From the IMG/VR virus record IMGVR_UViG_3300025168_000110, positions 1 through 54,755 of that record: a DNA stretch of 54,755 nt; one strand, given 5' to 3'. The position numbers and the translations under genes were made by a program. This DNA is from a virus. A model generated the notes under the pieces. It searched no databases, had not been told where the DNA came from, and saw nothing but the letters and a program-made list of their open reading frames with translations. This document shows positions 54,129 to 54,755 of the stretch, piece by piece (positions within the stretch are counted from its first letter, which is position 1; each line of letters begins with the position of its first letter).

Positions 54129-54277
54129 AATTCATTTGTTTTATTAAATTCTTTTATTAAGATATTTTCTTCATTATCTGATAATAATAAAGATCCTTGC
54201 ATGTATAAATTATGTAATTCAAAAATACTAGGACTATAACCAAATTTTTCTTTATAATTTTTTATTATTGTTTCCAT
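54098..54277 (-). CDS. 59-aa small early protein
   Basis: A frame from ATG at 54277 (METIIKNYKEKFGYSPSIFE, then LHNLYMQGSLLLSDNEENIL) that fills the gap before the next gene and overlaps it by 31 bases. Its composition is protein-like: helical, mixed charge. No family is recognised. Without this gene a 157-base stretch would be empty, which is unusual in this compact block. Confidence 0.6.
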   Translation of the reverse strand: METIIKNYKEKFGYSPSIFELHNLYMQGSLLLSDNEENILIKEFNKTNELWNTKLKENQ

Positions 54278-54285
54278 AATTTATT

Positions 54286-54513
54286 TTATATTACCCAACA
54301 TCCAGTGTCGGTTTCTGTTAAAATATAGTAGTCATCTTCTTCAAAATCTTCTTTATCTAAAAATTGGATTCCATTTACTACTAAATCATCAATGTTTAAT
54401 ATATTCAAATCAACATCTATTTCTATTAGATAATCAAATAGCTCTTCATAGTATTCGTCATCTATGTCTACACAGCAAGACATCATTAGTCTGTTTAAAT
54501 TAAATTCTTTCAT
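54286..54513 (-). CDS. Small acidic hypothetical protein
   Basis: 75 aa, strongly acidic (EDFEEDDYYILTETDTG, D-D-E-Y-Y-E-E). The N-terminus MKEFNLNRLMMSCCVDIDDE is followed by a hydrophobic LFDYLIEIDVDLNILNID strand/helix. Acidic small early proteins of phages often mimic DNA or block host enzymes; this is only a possibility here. It lies eight bases upstream of the 59-aa gene. Confidence 0.5.
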   Translation of the reverse strand: MKEFNLNRLMMSCCVDIDDEYYEELFDYLIEIDVDLNILNIDDLVVNGIQFLDKEDFEEDDYYILTETDTGCWVI

Positions 54514-54526
54514 AATTTATTTATTT

Positions 54527-54755
54527 TTATAGTGCTGCCCATCCAATAAAGTAAAAAGCTTTGATACCTTTCTTGCCTTTATAGCCTCTATTTTCTTTCA
54601 TTCTTTTTAATACTGCTCCTGTTATTTCTATACATACACAGTCTTCCCATTTTTGTGCAACATTAAGCATTTTATGTTCCCATTTTTCAAATGCTTTAGT
54701 TCCATATCGTGGATTATCATCACGCATTATAAAGCCCGATGTTGTTGATATTGTA
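54527..54755 (-). CDS. Hypothetical protein, probably cut by window edge
   Basis: 66 aa from the ATG at 54727, but the frame stays open upstream to the window edge (TISTTSGFIMRDDNPRYG), so the real start may lie outside. It contains FEKWEHKMLNVAQKWEDCVC and KENRGYKGKKGIKAFYFIGW. The family is not recognised. Confidence 0.5.
   Translation of the reverse strand, partial: TISTTSGFIMRDDNPRYGTKAFEKWEHKMLNVAQKWEDCVCIEITGAVLKRMKENRGYKGKKGIKAFYFIGWAAL

Overview
The window is a contiguous piece of an AT-rich, tailed (podovirus-like) phage genome. The likely host is a member of the Bacteroidota, probably Flavobacteriia. Three things support this: matches to the Bacteroidota promoter pattern TTTG-N19-TAnnTTTG, A-rich leaders without Shine-Dalgarno sequences before start codons, and a gene order and protein repertoire like crAss-like phages (Crassvirales) and related marine Bacteroidota podoviruses. 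There is no integrase, tRNA, rRNA, CRISPR array or insertion sequence. Every gap between genes is under 160 bases. The window opens inside the portal gene, and the last minus-strand gene probably runs off the right edge. Terminase, DNA polymerase and primase are not here and presumably lie outside.

Plus strand, 1-9.2 kb (head and neck): portal C-terminus, acidic scaffold-like protein, major capsid protein, beta-rich head decoration protein, several small proteins, three ring/connector candidates and one HU/IHF-like protein. Two GC-rich hairpins flank the decoration gene, and a 10-bp inverted repeat followed by a promoter separates two connector genes. Plus strand, 9.2-16.1 kb: a 2,273-residue tail hub/muzzle-like protein. 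Plus strand, 16.1-36.2 kb: four consecutive very large genes, most likely proteins packaged in the virion and ejected into the host. They are an 843-aa protein with a lysozyme-like domain, a 1,194-aa protein with a GH108-like muramidase head and MORN repeats, a 684-aa internal protein, and a 4,000-aa giant. The giant carries a zincin HELGH motif and a DLDGD motif in a context matching the double-psi beta-barrel RNA polymerases of crAss-like phages. It is the best candidate for an unusual system here: a virion RNA polymerase fused to a metalloprotease and other domains.

Plus strand, 36.2-44.5 kb (adsorption and lysis): two tandem paralogous small structural proteins, a LamG/ConA-like protein, a cluster of small membrane proteins including a 3-TM holin candidate, two more beta-rich small proteins, a DUF5675 protein, a tail fibre with internal repeats, and an HTH-plus-metallophosphoesterase protein.

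Minus strand, 44.5-54.8 kb (early/middle, read right to left): small unknowns, a replicative DnaB-type helicase with an overlapping small membrane protein, an HU-like protein, a Rad52-type annealing protein, an SSB-like protein, a RusA-like resolvase, a RecE-like PD-(D/E)XK nuclease, a DUF3310 protein, a spore-photoproduct-lyase-like radical SAM enzyme, and a groES-groEL pair. The two transcription blocks converge at about 44,525 with only five bases between them. My reading: the ejected giant protein starts transcription of early genes, the minus-strand block replicates, recombines and repairs DNA and supplies a chaperonin, and the plus-strand block builds and releases virions. Host-type promoters inside the plus block suggest that the host polymerase serves at least part of it.
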